The position numbers and the translations under genes are program-made. A model generated the notes under the pieces. That model was not told where the DNA came from and did not search any database. It saw only the letters and a list, made by a program, of their open reading frames with translations. From contig CM060125.1 in assembly GCA_030522415.1 (NCBI GenBank), positions 5,080,401 to 5,144,400 on the forward strand: a stretch of DNA of 64,000 nt, written 5' to 3'. The stretch is from Channallabes apus. Its lineage: Eukaryota > Chordata > Actinopteri > Siluriformes > Clariidae. Each line of letters opens with the position of its first letter. Position 1 is the stretch's first letter. Of the stretch, positions 24,410-37,000 are shown piece by piece.

Positions 24410-26344
24410 TTTTTGCCTAGTCATACCTCTCGAGAGGTTCATGTAGCTCTCGAATCACTCGGATGGAGTGCACTTTACAGCTAGACTGCACACTGGGTGC
24501 ACGGTCCTCTTTATTTAAAAATTATTTTATTTATTTATTTTTTTTAACAATGAAAATAAAAAAAACTAATTGAGGTAAGTCTGTATATAATCCGATGTAA
24601 TACATGTGTGTGAATGTAAAGTGCTGCATGTTGTGTTTTTTCCCCCTGCATGACTTTGCAGTGTGATTTGTATAAAATGAGTTGGATTTAATCGCTTGTG
24701 TTGATCTGCACCTTGATTTCTATTTAGAAAAAAGTTTTATTCAAAATGAACACAAAACGGGCTTTTCTTTTTATTTATAGTATATTCCTACTGATTGATG
24801 AAGCTTTCCATTTAGAGATCATTGCTCGTTCAATAATGCAGAATTAGACCACATATAATAATGCGGCGCATTATTGACTCGTGTCAAGAAATGCATGTTG
24901 TTGTTGTTTATGTGCTTGTTAAATTTTAACATCTGGAAAAGAGAAAAAACAATTGTGATGATTCATCCTGCACCCAGAGGCGTGTGCGCTGCTCGAGTCC
25001 TCTTTGTCATTAATATTAATATTTGCTCGGTGCGGGATATCCGCTAGGCGGAATGCGGTTGTCTGGTGTTAAAATAAAACAAGTCCGCCCCCCAACTTTT
25101 TCCTGTTTCAAAAGGAAATACACCAAAGTAGGGGAAAAAAAACAAGCATTAAGATGAGTATAAAACTTTTAACAGCCCATTGTTCATAAATCAGAGTTTA
25201 TCCAGATATTCAGTCAAGTGTCTCGATTCTGTTATCAATTTAATATAAACGTTATTAAAGCACAACATCATAGTTTTTCGTGAGAGAACTTCGGAGGAGT
25301 TTACAGACCGAACATACTTTGGATTAGATTCGGTTGTTGTCATTGTGCAGAGTGCATGTACAGAGCCAATGAAATGCAGTAACACCATTTCCTCAGAGTT
25401 TATCCGGCCTCTATCCTCCATGTTCCTCCTCCGCACGGGTAGCAGATGTGTTTCCATGGAAACTTGCTCGTTTCCCGGCGATGATGATTTCCCAGTGGGA
25501 GTGCTGCTCTCGGTGAGATGTGATTCGCTGCGTCAGGATGTTGTGGTGATAAAGAAGACACCTGAAGAACAGTATAAAAATGTGTAGATGAGTAGATAAG
25601 TAGTGTGTATTTGTGTGTGTGTGTGTGTGTGTGTGTGGTGTTGCTGTTCTGAGGGAGATCTTACTTACAGCATTTAACTTGAGCTTGTTCAAGACAAGTG
25701 CTACGCAACAATACAGACCATGTAGATGAAGGAATGTAGGAGCGCAGACTCTAATTGGTCGACAGTTCAGCGAGGCAGCCACTGATTGAAAGAATTACAT
25801 CATACAGCCGTCATGACTTTTTCAACACTGTGATGGATTAAAACACGACACATTTAGTGCTTAACTGACTGGACAAGGCATCCTGAACACGGTTTACTTG
25901 CTTCTGGGAAGCTCTTGTTAGCTCTGTTGAGCTCTTGCTAGCTAACTAAAACTAGCTGACTGAATTACCAAAGCAATACTTGACGATGCAGAGCGCCGAT
26001 GTGTGTCCAGTTCAGAAGCTTCAACGTCAATACTGTGGGCGATCTGAAGGTCTGAAGGTCGGCTCTGCAAACTTTTTTTTTTAGATGTGTCAAGAATGCA
26101 ATGCTGACTTTAGAAGTTTTTGGTGATGATGAGGATGGCATTGCACTGTTTAAGATTAAGATCCAATTATTTGTATTTTCCACTGCACTGTACCTTGTCA
26201 ATCACAGTGACATTAGCAAATCAGAGGCGTCTGTAAGCTCATGTGTATAGAAGAGGGCAGATAAAACTTCACTTATATGTGATGTAGCACAAGGGACAGT
26301 TTGATAACGTGAATATTGGCATTTGAGTGATTTAAGCTTAAGTA

Positions 26345-26570
26345 GGGCACTGGTGGCTCAGTGGTTAGGTGTTTCGCCTGCCATGCAGAAGGCCCCGGTT
26401 CGATTCCAGCCAGTGCCCAAACCCCAGCCCCTGGATACAGTGCCGGTCCCAAGCCCGGATAAAATGGGAGGGTTGCGTCAAGAAGGGCATCCGGCGTAAA
26501 AACCTGTGCCAAGTTGTAGTGCAGTCTGCTGTGGCGACCCCTCGTTAGGAGCACCCGAAAGACCAACAAC
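26345..26570 (+). mobile_element. tRNA-Gly-derived SINE, second copy
   Basis: Same family as 15984-16213: head GGGCACTGGTGGCTCAGTGG, box B CCCCGGTTCGATTCCAGCCA, body GGGTTGCGTCAAGAAGGGCA, tail CTGTGGCGACCCC and CCGAAAGACCAACAAC. A 10-bp direct repeat AGTGATTTAA occurs at 26326-26335 and 26571-26580, consistent with a target duplication; nine extra bases lie between the left repeat and the head. Confidence 0.85.
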
Positions 26571-27028
26571 AGTGATTTAAAGAGTTACAGATTAGTGAAT
26601 GTAAATTTACACAAAGTTCATACACTACATTCTTTTTTTTTTTTTTCCCCCCACCTATAAAAAGCACAGTGGCACAAATCAAGCGTGCTCACTACTCGCT
26701 AAACACTAAAAGATGTCGCGCGTGCTGGTGAGCTTCTATTCTGTGACACACTTGTGCAGCGAGGTTTATAAATATCTGAACTCGTCCTCTCTCAGAGAGG
26801 TCATGCAGGACGTTTTTAAGAGGACGAGCTCGTTATCAGGTCACTGTGGGAATAAGAGTCGTCTCTCTCTCGCTCACACAGACCTGATTATCTGACGGAT
26901 GGGGAACACGTCACACGGTGTTAAGTGTGTTTTCCATCTTGACTCCTTATTTAAAAAAATGGTTACGATATATTTATTGAATTAAAATGCATATAAACTG
27001 CAACAGGAACACAACATTGGTTTCAGTA

Positions 27029-27076
27029 ATGTCGCTCTGGATAAGAGCGTCTGCCAAATGCCTAAATGTAAATGTG
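27029..27076 (+). mobile_element. SINE/LINE 3'-tail fragment
   Basis: Reads GTCGCTCTGGATAAGAGCGT, CTGCCAAATGCC, TAAATGTAAATGTG. Only the conserved tail is present, probably from a 5'-truncated insertion. Confidence 0.7.
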
Positions 27077-27837
27077 ATGAGTAAGTTATGATCATAATGT
27101 AGGAATGTTGGAAGTTAAGCTGAAGACTACAGCATAGGGTGTAATTCATTTATTTATTTATTTTTTTTCTCTTTGTGTGAGGATTTAAAATTTTTTGCCA
27201 AATTTCAACTTAACGAATAGGATGAATTTGCAAGTCTGTAATTTTCCCCATCGAGGATTTGTTAACATGGATAGATGGAGATTCTGTTTAACGCAGTGTG
27301 ACATTATACAGCGTCATCACCGACTTCTACGTCATACTGACAGTGTGCCACAGGCCCCCCTCCCCCCCCCCCCATCCATTTTTTTTTTTTTTTTTTTTTA
27401 AAAGGGTCCTCACTGGATCTTAAAGCAGGCAGCATCATCATCGTCAACTTTTATGCCAGACTGTTAGTGTGTCACAGGTGTCCCTCACCACATGTAACAA
27501 TAGGCAGCGCGTGCGTACGTACGGCAGGCAGAATTACGAGTCGATGAAACAATGGAGGAGCGTGAGGATCGAGTTAACCGAACACTCCATTCCCAGGTAA
27601 CGGTAGAGTGCAGGCGTCATGATCGTGAAACGTCTAGTGAGTAAATAAATTAAATAACTGGACACATGGGGGGGGGGGGTCAGTTCTCAAATCTCAATCT
27701 GTGGTGGGTTTTAAATCGTGTGTCAAATCAAGAGCATTAGAGGGAAAGATGACTTTGAACATCCACGTAAAAATACGAGCATGCGTAGAAAAAACACAAA
27801 CACACACTACAGACAATTTGGGAACATCAGTTAGCCT

Positions 27838-27984
27838 AAGCGGCGTGCCTTTGGACTGTGGGAGGAAACCAGATTACCCGGAGGAAACCCACCAAGCACG
27901 GGGAGAACATACATGCACACAGAGCAGAGTTGTGAATCAAACTCTTGATCCTGGAGGTGCGACTCCGCAGTGAGAACCACAACG
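27838..27984 (-). mobile_element. V-SINE-like fragment, reverse orientation
   Basis: On the + strand it reads TTTGGACTGTGGGAGGAAAC, ACCCGGAGGAAACCCACCAA and GGGGAGAACATACATGCACA, which is the complement of the V-SINE core seen at 15105-15385. The element is truncated. Confidence 0.7.
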
Positions 27985-30531
27985 CTTCTATAATTTAGAG
28001 TTTTTTTATTTTTATTTTATTCAAAGGTGAATTTCAAAACACTGGCAAAAATGTAGGAATTGTTGTGATTTGCGTGTATCGTTAAAATATACCTAAAATT
28101 CATATTGTCGGCTTCCAGCTCTTTCAGTTTAAGCTTTAGGTTTAGATTTTTTTTTGTGAGCAGATGGAGGGCGTGGTGTCGGACTTTGTCTCTGTCATCA
28201 TGGAGCTGGAATGTGAGAGAGTTATCAGACTGCGCAGTACAGACAGAGGGAGGAGAATGTTCTAGAGCTGCAGTGTGAGGCTCTCTAATGGGAGCGAGAC
28301 TGAGTGAGTGAGTGAGCAAGCGAGAGAGAGAGAATGAAGGGGTAGGGAGCGAGGGAGAGTCGGGCGAGTGTGTGAGTGGGTGTTATCTGGATCGTGCACA
28401 CGGCTCGTTATCTGTCTCTAGCTGCAGCTCTTCAGCGCTCGGAAACAAGTTAAAGCAGCGTGTCTGTGAGTTTCTCCACACATTTTGTTTTTGCATCTTT
28501 CTATTAGCGTTGCTTTTTTTTTTAAGGAACTAATCGTATCATGAGTTTAGAGGTGTGTTAGTTATGTGTAACAGGCTCGGAGAAGTTGCAGCGACGTGAG
28601 GCATTTCTCAAGCGACCGTTAAAATGTGTCTCGTCATGCGTGTCTCCATGACGTCATTTCAGCTTGCGCTCGGTAGGACGGGGCGTGGTGTTTATCTGCA
28701 TCCAGCCACATTATTAATGCACACAGTTTCCCTGACCCTGATCTTTATACGCACTGTGAACCGTCAGCACGAACCGAGTCGAATCCAGGCGGAGACGTGA
28801 TGATGAATTCACTCAGTGAAGCGCCACCGAAGATCATCCTAATGACTTGAAGCTTTTTCATACTGTTGTGTGTGAATTTAGTTTTGGTACTGGTGTTATG
28901 TACAGTAATGCAAGGAATACAGCAAGAGCCAGCATAACATGGTGTGTTAAATGTTTGAGACACAGTGATGTCTGTAGATGTTCAGCGTCTTCAGCTGATG
29001 TTTTTTTTTTTGGTGATGTTATGGGTGTGTCAGGCTTCCAAGTGGTGTGACGGAAAGATTGTAATCTTGAATCCTGATCCACAGGCTCAGGAATCGAGGA
29101 AAAATCTAAATCGACCATGCTGTCCGGTTGGGAGGTGCTCTCTTTCACCTGTCAGTCATGCTGAGCCGAGCCAATCGTGGCCATCTTTGAAGTCTTGTAT
29201 GTGGAAGAGGGCAGATAGTTGGGCTGGATTAACATATCTCACAGGAAGCATGTGATAGCCTTCATCCTTGCCGGTCTGTTATGGTTATTGGCTAGGTCAA
29301 AAACAACTGGAGAGCATGATGGATTACATCACCCCCACCCCCCCCCCCCCCCACCGATTAAAAAAAACAAGCATCTGTCTTCAGCTGGTCTGAATACTAT
29401 ATGTTCAAAGTGATTTGCATTAGGAGTTTATGAAACTGTTTAATAAAGTTACTGAACAAATGGAGTGTGGCGAGATAGATAGACATGCGGGCTTGTCTGA
29501 TGTCCATGTGTGTGTGTGTTTACACGCTGTGCTGATCACGGGTGTGGCCTGACGTCGTCGTTCTGCAGCTCCATCAAATCGACTGATCCATTTCCTCCAT
29601 TAGAGATTATGATGCGCTGTGCTGTTTATCCCTGCTGTCTGTCTGACGAGGCTGTCTCACTCTCGTTGCCTTGACAACGGTCTCCCTCTTCATGTACATC
29701 ATTCCATGTCTCCTCATTTCCACCAGCCCTCGCCTTGGATGTCTGCTGGCTGGTCGACTGCTGTAACAAAGCCATGTATTGATTTAGCACAGCGGTGTCA
29801 CGTCGCCGCCTGTGTATTTGTTGCCCTTGTTAAGGATGTGATGTCACATGACTTGTATGCTTCCTGCCTGAGAGATTAACAGATTTCAAGTAGGTTGATG
29901 GAAAAATATTGTATAGACCAATTGACTTGACGTTCTGGGTCAAGTCAAGAGGACCCGGGACGTTCAAGAGGACCCGGTTCATCAACAGATTCACACTCCA
30001 GCAGATAGACTGTGAAAATGTATTAAATTACGCTTTCTTTTTGTTTAAACTCTAATGTAGCTTTATGTTTAATCAGAATCTGAAATCCGTGTTGGTGCGT
30101 ACATGTGAAAGACTAAGGTGGATTTTTCTTGATTCATTTGTCACCGTGACATCTGTGGCGTTCCTCTATAAATAGTCCTGCAGAGGCCCTGCATTCCCCA
30201 GAATCTGCTCTGTCTCAAGCCGGGGAGGAGCAAAATATCTGGGATACCGAGAGCAATTTGTGTAATGCAGGCGTTGGCCTTTTCCTGCTCTATAGCGGGA
30301 GCTTACTCGCAGATTTCCTGCTTCAAATCAGAATGAAAGGGGCAGCTGATGGTGTGGTTTGATGGGGGGGTGGTATAAGTGTGTGTGTGTGGGAATGCGA
30401 GAGGGACAGGATTTGTTTCCCGGGGGCCTGACAGCAGCAGTGTCTTTGTGCTGTTTGTTCAGAGTCATGTGGAATTTCCGCTCACACTGCTAGTATACTC
30501 AGCTGTTCACTGACCCATTTGTGTGTGTGTG

Positions 30532-30562
<31 letters not shown>

Positions 30563-30734
30563 GACGTTTTCACATTAGCAACCTGGGATCGTTTCCGAGA
30601 ACACTTAAAAGTCTGCTTCATTTTGATCAGTGTGAATATAACCACTTCAGTTACGCATTGCGTTACTTTTGTATCTCTGTAATAGAACTATAAAAAAATA
30701 TATATATATATATATATATCCAATTTTTTCCTTT

Positions 30735-31473
30735 GTTGTTGTTGCAAGTTGTGACACTTACAATTTTGCGATATGAATCGAATCGGCAACTAGGTATCTT
30801 GATGATATCGTATCGACTGGTCGCTGGTGATTCCCGTTACTAGAATATATGATTTAAATTTTTTCTGGATTTGAAGTGATGTAGTGACGCTGTATTCGAC
30901 ACTCCTGAGTAAATCACAGAATAAAGCAATGTTAATGTCTCTCCTATTGCCTTATTCTCTGTTAAGAAGGTGTTACCTTATTACAAAATACAAAAAAAAA
31001 AAGAATAATAGTGTTACTAGTGCTTCAGTAATTATTATTATTGATGGTTTGTCCTGTCCTTTTGGCAGATCTTCTAGAAAATTCTTATTTATCATCTAGT
31101 GGGGCGGAGCCTGACAAAATTGTTATCATGATAAATTGTGACAATACTTCTGAGATCTTGGGGTTTTTTTTTTTTTTTTTTTTTTTCCCCATTCTTTAAT
31201 GACAATTTTATAACATTTAAATTGTGACATTTTTGTAAGAATTTTTGTTCAATTATGGGACCTTACTTAAAACACAGCAAATATTCTTTAACCCTTCTAG
31301 TCTTTATATATTTATTTATTTATTTGTTTGTTGTTGTTTTTTTAATCAAGGAATAAATTTAAAATAAGGAGAGTTATTAGATAACTTGGATGATCTTTAT
31401 AATATAAATTGTCATTTTTGGTCTATATTGAGACACTCAGCTTGAAGTTGTGAACCATAGACGTACTGTAACC

Positions 31474-31511
<38 letters not shown>

Positions 31512-33020
31512 TTAGAGAATGGATACCAGTGGCCTGAAAGTTCTCGAGACGGCCGATGACATCCAGGAGCGTCGTCAGCAGGTCCTAGACCGTTACCGGC
31601 GCTTTAAGGAGCTGTCCACCTTGCGCAGGCAGAAACTAGAGGACTCGTACCGCTTCCAGTTCTTTCGCCGTGATGCAGACGAGCTGGAGAAATGGATCCA
31701 GGAGAAGCTGCAGATTGCCTCAGATGAGAACTACAAGGACCCCAGCAACCTTCAGGTGTGTATCTACAGAGTCCTGGGCGAGCAGGGTGTAGTTTTCTGA
31801 CTTGCGTTAAGGTTTGGTAATATGTCTACAGAACGTTGGCCTAATGGACCTGGATAGTGTTTCAGAGGTTTTCATGCCCGTCTCCATTAATGTTATCGGC
31901 TCCAGTACAGCAGTTACAGCTTATTGATTTCCCCGTAGGGGGAAAAAAAAAACATCTCGAGCGATATTCTCCATCTAATTTTCATAGTTTATCACTTTTG
32001 GCAAAAAGTGTAAATCTGTTAAGCAGTTCATCTTGATGTTACGCTTTTTTTTTTTTTTTATTATCAGTATAAGGACTCAAACTCCAAGTCAGTTCATCTA
32101 GTCTTTACGAGAAATATTCTCAACTGGACGTGAGCCTAGTTAAATATTACAGTTTCCTCTTTAGCACATGATAACCTTTGTCCTGTAACCACTCTTGATT
32201 TTGCTTCAGGAAAAAGCCCCATAGACCGTTTGGGTGCTGGATTTATTATCGAGCATGTGACCGGCAGCCAGTAAAACCTCACAAGAAGACTTTGTTCATT
32301 CATATTAAATCTCATTACTGTAGTGGAGATAAAACTGGAGATAAAATATAAAGCATGTATATGTAAAAATAAAATATCCTAACATATTAATACTATCTTC
32401 TGTTTTTCCCTGAAACGTCAGTATTTAATTTTTACATTTTAGTTTTTTTTCACCGAGTGATTTAACAGAAAAGCATTCTTATGGCTTTACATTATAAAAA
32501 GTTACACGTGTTAAAAAGCCTCTGATCTGCCTCGTTCTCCGAACTCTGCAAGCGCATTAGTCTCAAACTCACTCAGTCCACATGTGTCTCAAAACTCTGA
32601 TTTAACATTTATATTTCTGAATAATAATTATAGTGGATACGTGCTGCTCCAGTGAAAATGTGTTTACATAAAAGAGTTTAACATTTAACCTAATTTCATT
32701 AATTTAAAGTATTTTTGTATTGCTGGAAATGCTGCTCTTTATTCTTAAGTGAGTAAACTATTAAGTATAATAATGTAGTATAGAATAATATAATTACTTG
32801 TGGTTACTTCGATCGTGAAGCTGGTGAATAAGGTATAAAACTTTCAAGTTCTGCCACCATTTTTCTTATTTCCAAAGTTTTAAGGTCTTAAGATTATGAA
32901 ATGTGATCTCAAATTTGAGTTGGAAATTATGATAACAGGATCTCGATATTAATCTACTCAGCATCCAGGTGTCGTGATATCATACCAGGTGATGATGTCA
33001 TGTTAGTGATTCCCATCCTT
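30735..33020. repeat. Scattered hAT-like terminal fragments (GATTCCCAT...)
   Basis: At about 30764-30835 (CGATATGAATCGAATCGGCA ... TGGTGATTCCCGTTA) and 32930-33020 (ATCTCGATATTAATC ... GTGATTCCCATCCTTATA) there are pieces of the same AT-rich, self-similar sequence. Related reversed pieces occur at about 2305-2400 (AGGGATGGAAACC) and 42207-42330 (AGGGATGGGAATC). The shared end AGGGATGGGAATC suggests old hAT-type ends; the second piece lies only about 25 bp before the acceptor of sptan1 exon 33045-33170. Confidence 0.4.
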
Positions 33021-33419
33021 ATAGAATGTTGTCTGTTGTCTCAGGGGAAGCTCCAGAAACACCAGGCCTTTGAAGCGGAGGTTCAGGCCAACTCTGGAGC
33101 AATTGTCAAACTGGACGAAACTGGCAACCTCATGATCTCCGAAAGCCACTTTTCCTCCGAGACCATCCGGGTGAGACCGACCGTCCGTCCTCTGTCGTCC
33201 TGTGTTGATGTTAATGTTGAAGCTCTGCATGCTAATCATTTTGATGTTCAATCATGCTGGTGTTAATCCTGATGATGTTAATCAATGCTAATGATTTGGC
33301 TCAGTCCTTCACGCCATACCGGACCGCGCAGAGGCCGATTGTAAAAAGTGTCAATTATGGAAATTATATCCAAGTAGGTGTCTGGATGCTGTGAAATTTC
33401 TGAACCTTCTTCACTGGAA

Positions 33420-33450
<31 letters not shown>

Positions 33451-34074
33451 GATCTTTATGGCTGGGCTATACTTTTGCATTTGCATGTGTTTGAGTCTCG
33501 ATATACATGTATGTAGAGATCTATATAAAGTTCAACCCATTTGAGCCTGATCTCTACCAGGTCTTCCCACTGCTAGTCGCCATGGTTTCATCCAGTTTTC
33601 ACACACCTGATGAATTTCAACAGGTGGCGTCGCTGTGACGACCGTGTGCCTTGAAGTTTTCCTCCTCTACAGGCCATAATGCCAGTTTGATTTGTGGTGA
33701 TGGGAGATGTTTAAGGGAGATTTTATGCCATAGTTTTATTAAACTAAACATGACTTTAAACCTGGATCCACCCAGTTTGCTAAAAAAAAAAAAAAAAGAA
33801 CAGTCTGCATTTATTACCTTGTGACACCGCTGGTCTACACATGGGGTTAAACTACTTCTACACCTTTTCTTCCTGGTCTTGAGGATTGGATGAAGATTGT
33901 TCCTGACTTTCCCTCTCCCTCCCTGTCTCTCAGAGTCGCTTAGAGGAGCTTCACCGGCTGTGGGATCTGCTGCTGCAGAAGACGAAGGAGAAAGGTGTGC
34001 GTCTGCTTCAGGCCCAGAAACTGGTGCAGTACCTGAGGGAGTGTGAGGATGCCCTGGACTGGATCACTGACAAG
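31516..34074 (+). CDS. sptan1: sptan1 N-terminal exons: tetramerisation helix and first repeats
   Basis: Three exons (31516-31755, 33045-33170, 33934-34074) encode residues 1-168. The protein starts [20 protein letters not shown], which matches the N-terminus of alpha-II spectrin. This partial repeat is a lone helix that in the family bundles with the C-terminal helices of beta-spectrin to make the tetramer. The start ATG lies three bases inside its exon, in the context AGAATGG, and no upstream in-frame ATG is available. A (GT)n run abuts the acceptor of the first coding exon. Confidence 0.93.
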
Positions 34075-37000
34075 GTCTCTCTCTCACACACTCACACACT
34101 TGTGAAATACTTTATTTTTAATAACGGTACATTTTATTAGAAAATCGACTGGTAGGAAGACCGAGATATGGGGGACGTACAGTATGGGTGGGTTGATGGA
34201 TTGGTTGATAAAAGGATGGAGATGGAAGGATACATGAGGGTGAATAGATGAATGGAAGCGGTACAGTAGGTTAAAGGACTTGCTGGATGCAGGGGATGAA
34301 AACAGACTTTTCCTACTTGAATATGATGAATATTAACAGAGAGAAAAGGTATGAACTAGACCCGAGTACTCACTGTTACAGGAAGCCATTGTGACGTCTG
34401 AGGAGCTGGGTCAGGACTTGGAGCATGTCGAAGTCCTACAGAAGAAGTTTGAGGAGTTCCAGACGGACCTGGCGGCGCATGAAGAGCGCGTGAACGAGGT
34501 GAACCAGGCCGCGGCTAAACTGACGCAGGAGAACCACCCAGAGGCCGAGCTGATCCTGAAGAAGCAGGAAGAGGTGAACGCGGCATGGCAGAGGCTGAAG
34601 GGTCTGGCCCAGCAGAGACAGGGCAAACTGTTCGGGGCCGCCGAGGTGCAGCGTTTCAACCGGTATGTTGCTTAGAAAGGAGCAGTTCTGAATTTAAGGA
34701 CTTCGTATTTTGTTCAGTAATGAAGCATTAGATCTAGCGGTTATGGACTGAAATAAGTGACACTTTTTTTTCTTTTTCTGCAGGGATGTGGATGAAACCA
34801 TCAGCTGGATCAAAGAGAAAGAGCAGCTTATGGCCTCTGATGATTTCGGACGCGACCTGGCCAGTGTTCAGGCTCTGCTGCGTAAACACGAGGGGCTCGA
34901 AAGGGACCTGGCTGCCCTGGAGGATAAGGTGTGCATTTCAGCTGCGACAATCATGAAAGCGGCTTTTTTTTTTTTTTTAAACACGGTTTTATTTTATTAT
35001 TTTTTTTGTTTCTGTCTAACCTGCTGTGTGTGTGTATTCAGGTGAACACTCTAGGTGGTGAAGCTGAGCGCCTGCAGCAGACTCATCCCCAGAACGCCAC
35101 TCAGATCCAGCTCAAGAGAGACGAGCTCATTACAAACTGGGAGCAGATCCGCACTCTGGCTGCTGAGCGCCACGCCCACCTCAATGATTCTTACAGGTCT
35201 GTGTTTTTCACCGAGTGAATGAACACCTTGTCGTTTTCATATTTCACTCGAGTTAAAAATAGTTCCTAGGGATTTGAACCTGGGACCTTCCGAACCCATA
35301 GTCCGATGCCGTAACCGCTAAGCTACCCCTGATACTACACGAGCAGCTGAATTCTGAAGGCCAGCTATGATCGGTGGTTGTTTCCTGCTTTCCAGGCTTC
35401 AGCGTTTCACTGCAGATTTTCGCGACCTCACCAGCTGGGTGACGGAGATGAAGGCTCTGATCAACGCCGACGAACTGGCCAATGACGTCGCAGGGGCCGA
35501 AGCGCTGCTCGACCGACACCAGGAACACAAGGTGACCCACTTTTTTGTTTTCAGCTACGTCTCAAATCCACCATAATGTCTTCCTATTCCGGGAAATATT
35601 CTAAGCCATATTGCTGATGTTGATGCTGCTGTGGTTTGGTGTATAGGGAGAGATCGATGCCCATGAGGACAGCTTTAAATCCACAACTGAAGCAGGAGAG
35701 GCTCTTCTGAACACTGGACACTATGCCTCAGAGGACGTTAAGGAGAAGGTATCGCAAATCCACCAGCCCACATCACATCCGCCTGCGTCTGTCTGACCTT
35801 AATACCGTTTTTAATTTTTATAATCGTTGAATTCTTCATCTACATGAAGGTATTTTACTTAATTGTTATTTGGCTGATTCATTACACATCACACGTTTTT
35901 CAAGCTGTAGACTCTGAAGCGATTTCATAATGACTGATATTAGCGAGCGTGTAAACACTTATTTTGTGTGTGTGTGTGTGTGTAGCTGGGTATTCTGGCA
36001 GAGGAGAAGGAGTCCTTGCTGGAGCTGTGGGAGCTGCGCAGGCAGCAGTACGAGCAGTGCATGGACCTACAGCTCTTCTACAGGGACACTGAGCAGGTCG
36101 ACAACTGGATGAGCAAGCAGGAGGTGTGTGAAGCACTTCCACTTAAACCAGTGAGGGAAGGTTTGAAGAGTACTGAGATGTTGACGTAACCCTCTTGGTT
36201 GTTCTCTCAGGCTTTCCTCCTGAATGAGGACCTGGGTGACTCTCTGGACAGTGTGGAGGCCCTGCTGAAAAAACATGAGGACTTTGAGAAATCCCTAAGC
36301 GCCCAAGAGGAGAAGATCACTGTGAGAAACCACACCGCTGATTCACTCAGTCCTATTTCCGCAACTGTTTTGAACCTCCCCGTCCTTTATTTTTCCGAAG
36401 TTGTTCTGATCCTTCATTCTGTCTTTAGGCTCTGGATGAATTCGCCACCAAGCTGATCCAGAACAATCACTACGCCAAGGAGGATGTGGCCACACGCAGA
36501 GACGCAGTACGCAAACCGCAGCACCACTTCCTTAATTAATGATCCGTCCCTCTTATCGTATTTTTATTAATTTTTTTTTATTCACACTGATTCCTGAATC
36601 TGAAACGTTTCAGTTGCTGAGCAGACGTAACGCGCTGCACGATCGCGCTCAGTCCCGCCGGGCTGCCCTGGAGGACTCCTTCCACCTGCAGCAGTTTTTC
36701 CGCGACTCTGATGAGCTCAAGAGCTGGATCAATGAGAAAATGAAGACCGCCACGGATGAGGCCTACAAGGTGCGTTGACGATTAAGTGCTGTTCTTGCCG
36801 TAGTTGTTTTTCGGTGTTTTTTTTTTTTTTCTGCAATAACTTTCTCTCTTTCATACACAAACACACACACACAGGACCCCTCCAACCTGCAGGGCAAAGT
36901 CCAGAAGCACCAGGCCTTCGAAGCAGAACTTTCTGCCAATCAGAGCCGTATTGACGCTCTGCAGAAGTCGGGTCAGGAGCTGGTTGATAGGAAACACTAC

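Larger units (their letters stand above)
16847..31515 (+). other. sptan1 intron 1 (14.7 kb)
   Basis: This long first intron holds (GT)n at 17287-17309, an inverted hAT copy (18100-19495), a long (AT)n tract (19600-19711), a hAT fragment with a BED-finger remnant (19874-20570), Tc1-like remains (23290-23750), SINEs (23759-23950, 26345-26570), a SINE tail (27029-27076) and a reversed V-SINE piece (27838-27984). It also has (GA)n at 24370-24404, and (GT)n/(CT)n/(AT)n tracts around 25602, 30522 and 30696. No convincing coding exon was found. A small ATG-led segment at 22161-22190 is discussed as a low-interest finding. Confidence 0.75.

Noticed and set aside
24213..24484. RERERE-rich open frames
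   Set aside because: Translation of the (GA)n microsatellite with chance flanks.
28300..28480. Possible alternative sptan1 first exon in a somewhat GC-richer patch
   Set aside because: There is no clear donor-plus-promoter combination and nothing to support transcription.
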